Below, one piece after another: positions 62,673-64,000 of a stretch of 64,000 nt of DNA. Source of the DNA: Brevundimonas fluminis (GTDB taxonomy: Bacteria > Pseudomonadota > Alphaproteobacteria > Caulobacterales > Caulobacteraceae); the NCBI RefSeq assembly GCF_003934285.1, contig NZ_RQWJ01000005.1:82683-146682 (forward strand), given 5' to 3'. How positions within the stretch are numbered: the stretch's first letter is position 1; each line of letters begins with the position of its first letter. The notes beneath the pieces were generated by a model that saw nothing but the letters and a program-made list of their open reading frames with translations, had not been told where the DNA came from and searched no databases. Both the position numbers and the translations under genes were made by a program.

Positions 62673-63872
62673 ATGAACGCCACGGAGCTGTTTCTCGTCG
62701 CGATGCTGGCGGTGTTCACCGTGCCGTATCTGATCTGGCGGGGGTTGCGGACGGAGCACTGGGCGCCTCTGGTGGTGGTGCAGATCGTGACGGGGATCCT
62801 GCTGGGGCCGGGGGTTCTGGGGGCGGCGTTTCCGCAGGCGCATGCGGCGGTGTTCTCGCCGACCGTCATCGCGTCGCTGAACGGCGTGGCCTGGTGGGCG
62901 GTGATGATCTTCGTCTTCGTCGCGGGGGTCGAGCTGGACCTGCGGCAGGCGTGGCGCGACCGGGTGGAGACCGGGGTGACGGCGGGGCTGGCGCTGGTCG
63001 TGCCCCTGGCCTTCGGGGCGGTGGCGGCCGTGGGCCTGCTGCGCTTTCCCGGCTGGGCCGGTCCGGACGCGGCGGCGTGGCAGGTGGTGCTGGGCGTCGG
63101 CATGGCCTGCGGCGTCACCGCCCTGCCCATCCTGATCCTGTTCATGCAGAAGCTGGAGATCCTGCGGCAGCCGCTGGGCCAGCGCATCCTGCGCTACGCC
63201 AGCCTCGACGACGTCGCCATCTGGGGGGTGCTGGCGCTGATCCTGCTGGACTGGGAGCGGATCGGCCGTCAGGGCGCGTTTCTGGTCGGCTTCGCCGTCG
63301 CCGCGGTGGCGGTGCGGGCCTTGATGAAGCGCATCCCGGAGAAGGACCGCTGGTACGTCGCCCTGATCTGGCTGGCCCTGTGCGGCCTGGCCGGCGACTG
63401 GTCGGGACTGCACTTCATGGTCGGCGCCTTCCTGGCCGGGGTCGTGCTGGATCAGGAGTGGTTCGGGCGCGAGAGGATGGACGTCTTCCGCGACCACGTC
63501 CTGCTGGCGATCATGCCGGTCTTCTTCCTCAGCACCGGCCTGCGCACCCAGTGGGACATGGGCGGCGCCGCCGTCTTCCTGGCCGCCGGCGTCCTGCTGG
63601 CCGCCTCGGTGGCGGGCAAGCTGGCGGGCGTGCATCTGGCCGGACGCCTCCTGAACTGGCCGCGCGGACAGGCCTCGGTGATCGGCTGGCTGCTCCAGAC
63701 CAAGGCCCTGATCATGATCATCTTCGCCAACGTCCTGCTGGACCGCCAGATCATCACCAACGACGCCTTCACCGCCCTGCTGCTGATGGCGGTGGGATCC
63801 ACCATGCTCACCGTGCCCGTCGTCGCCCCGATGCTGCGACGGTCGACCGCTTCCCCACAGGAACCCGCATGA
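62673..63872 (+). CDS. CPA2 family cation/proton antiporter
   Basis: 399 residues with about 12 helices. Characteristic pieces: LVVVQIVTGILLGPGVLG, FVAGVELDLRQ, LASLDDVAIWG-like RYASLDDVAIWGVLALILLD, and VGAFLAGVVLD. It resembles Kef/NhaS-type CPA2 exchangers of K+ or Na+ for H+. No NAD-binding (TrkA-N) domain follows, so it is the membrane part only. Located in the middle of the sugar operon; the following FucP-type gene overlaps its stop by ATGA. Confidence 0.85.
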   Translation: MNATELFLVAMLAVFTVPYLIWRGLRTEHWAPLVVVQIVTGILLGPGVLGAAFPQAHAAVFSPTVIASLNGVAWWAVMIFVFVAGVELDLRQAWRDRVETGVTAGLALVVPLAFGAVAAVGLLRFPGWAGPDAAAWQVVLGVGMACGVTALPILILFMQKLEILRQPLGQRILRYASLDDVAIWGVLALILLDWERIGRQGAFLVGFAVAAVAVRALMKRIPEKDRWYVALIWLALCGLAGDWSGLHFMVGAFLAGVVLDQEWFGRERMDVFRDHVLLAIMPVFFLSTGLRTQWDMGGAAVFLAAGVLLAASVAGKLAGVHLAGRLLNWPRGQASVIGWLLQTKALIMIIFANVLLDRQIITNDAFTALLLMAVGSTMLTVPVVAPMLRRSTASPQEPA

Positions 63873-64000
63873 CCGACATGACCGACACGCCGACCGCTTC
63901 GAAGGGGACGGGGCTGGCCTTCGCCTATGTGACCACCCTGTTCTTCGCCTGGGGGTTCGCCACCTCGCTGATCGACCCGCTGATCGCGGCGGTGAAGAAG
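63869..64000 (+). CDS. FucP/GluP-type MFS sugar transporter, N-terminal part (cut by window end)
   Basis: The first 44 codons: MTDMTDTPTASKGTGLAFAY then VTTLFFAWGFATSLIDPLIA, the start of the first membrane helix. The block TTLFFAWGFATSLIDPLI matches FucP/glucose-galactose MFS porters (FFLWGF-t-lnd-li). It presumably imports the glucose released by the enzymes encoded upstream. ATGA overlap with the antiporter gene. Identification rests on a short segment. Confidence 0.65.
   Translation, partial: MTDMTDTPTASKGTGLAFAYVTTLFFAWGFATSLIDPLIAAVKK

Overview
The window is a GC-rich, densely coded alphaproteobacterial chromosome segment with about 70 genes and two tRNAs. Several markers suggest Caulobacterales, most probably a Brevundimonas-like organism. 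These are a TrcR-type DUF1013 cell-cycle regulator, flagellar genes in the order motE-DUF6468-fliM-fliL divergent from flgF-flgG-flgA-flgH with a clean sigma-54 promoter, a perfect TTAA-N7-TTAA CtrA-type site, small alphaproteobacterial families (DUF1465, DUF1192, DUF3297, TIGR02444, DUF465), and a TonB-receptor-based maltodextrin locus. The genus is an inference from gene content. I see no phage, insertion sequence, CRISPR array or plasmid feature.

Layout. 1-6.2 kb: a truncated MASE1 membrane sensor, thiE, a secreted beta-propeller protein, an iron-storage pair (bfd, bfr) and an ABC-2 exporter pair. 6.2-10.3 kb: a DUF2975/HTH pair behind a CtrA-type box, then a cyanide-insensitive-type cytochrome bd oxidase (cydA, cydB, and a 56-residue DUF2474 subunit whose start lies inside cydB) and a TspO-like protein. 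10.3-16.6 kb: efp, an inositol-monophosphatase family gene, an MsbA-like exporter, rpmE, an L,D-transpeptidase and two small conserved genes. 16.6-25 kb: a quinone oxidoreductase, a secreted CVNH/beta-gamma-crystallin protein, trcR, ubiX flanked by two DUF465 genes, a diguanylate cyclase, purEK and a GDSL autotransporter. 25-35 kb: an M23 peptidase, a NatAB-like ABC exporter, tag and rnhB, an orphan D12 adenine methyltransferase in line with pyk and alkB, tRNA-Leu(UAA) and an M28 peptidase. 35.3-41.7 kb: the two divergent flagellar operons. 41.8-46.3 kb: three tandem related small exported proteins, a DUF885 lipoprotein, a YjbR protein, msrA and tRNA-Ser(GGA).

46.5-64 kb is an alpha-glucan utilisation locus. 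It holds a flavin-dependent 'tryptophan halogenase' family protein, a TonB-dependent receptor, an exported GH13 amylase and a GH13 alpha-glucosidase, a LacI regulator, a GH97 alpha-glucosidase, an SLC45/SUT-like MFS sugar transporter, an esterase, a GH15 glucoamylase, a CPA2 antiporter and the start of a FucP-type sugar transporter. Many of these genes overlap by 4 bp. TGCAA/TTGCA-type palindromes sit on the promoters of the receptor, the amylase and the lacI/GH97 divergent pair, so the LacI protein probably controls them all. The likely flow is: receptor imports maltodextrins, periplasmic or exported GH13/GH97/GH15 enzymes cut them, and MFS carriers take up glucose or maltose.

The points most worth following up are the halogenase in the sugar locus, the operator set, a strong terminator that ends 3 bp before a start codon (41788-41822), the three-gene exported family after it, the CtrA-type site at 6182, and the CVNH-crystallin protein. 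Starts were chosen from ribosome-binding sites and family lengths, so some may be off by a few codons. No database search was possible.
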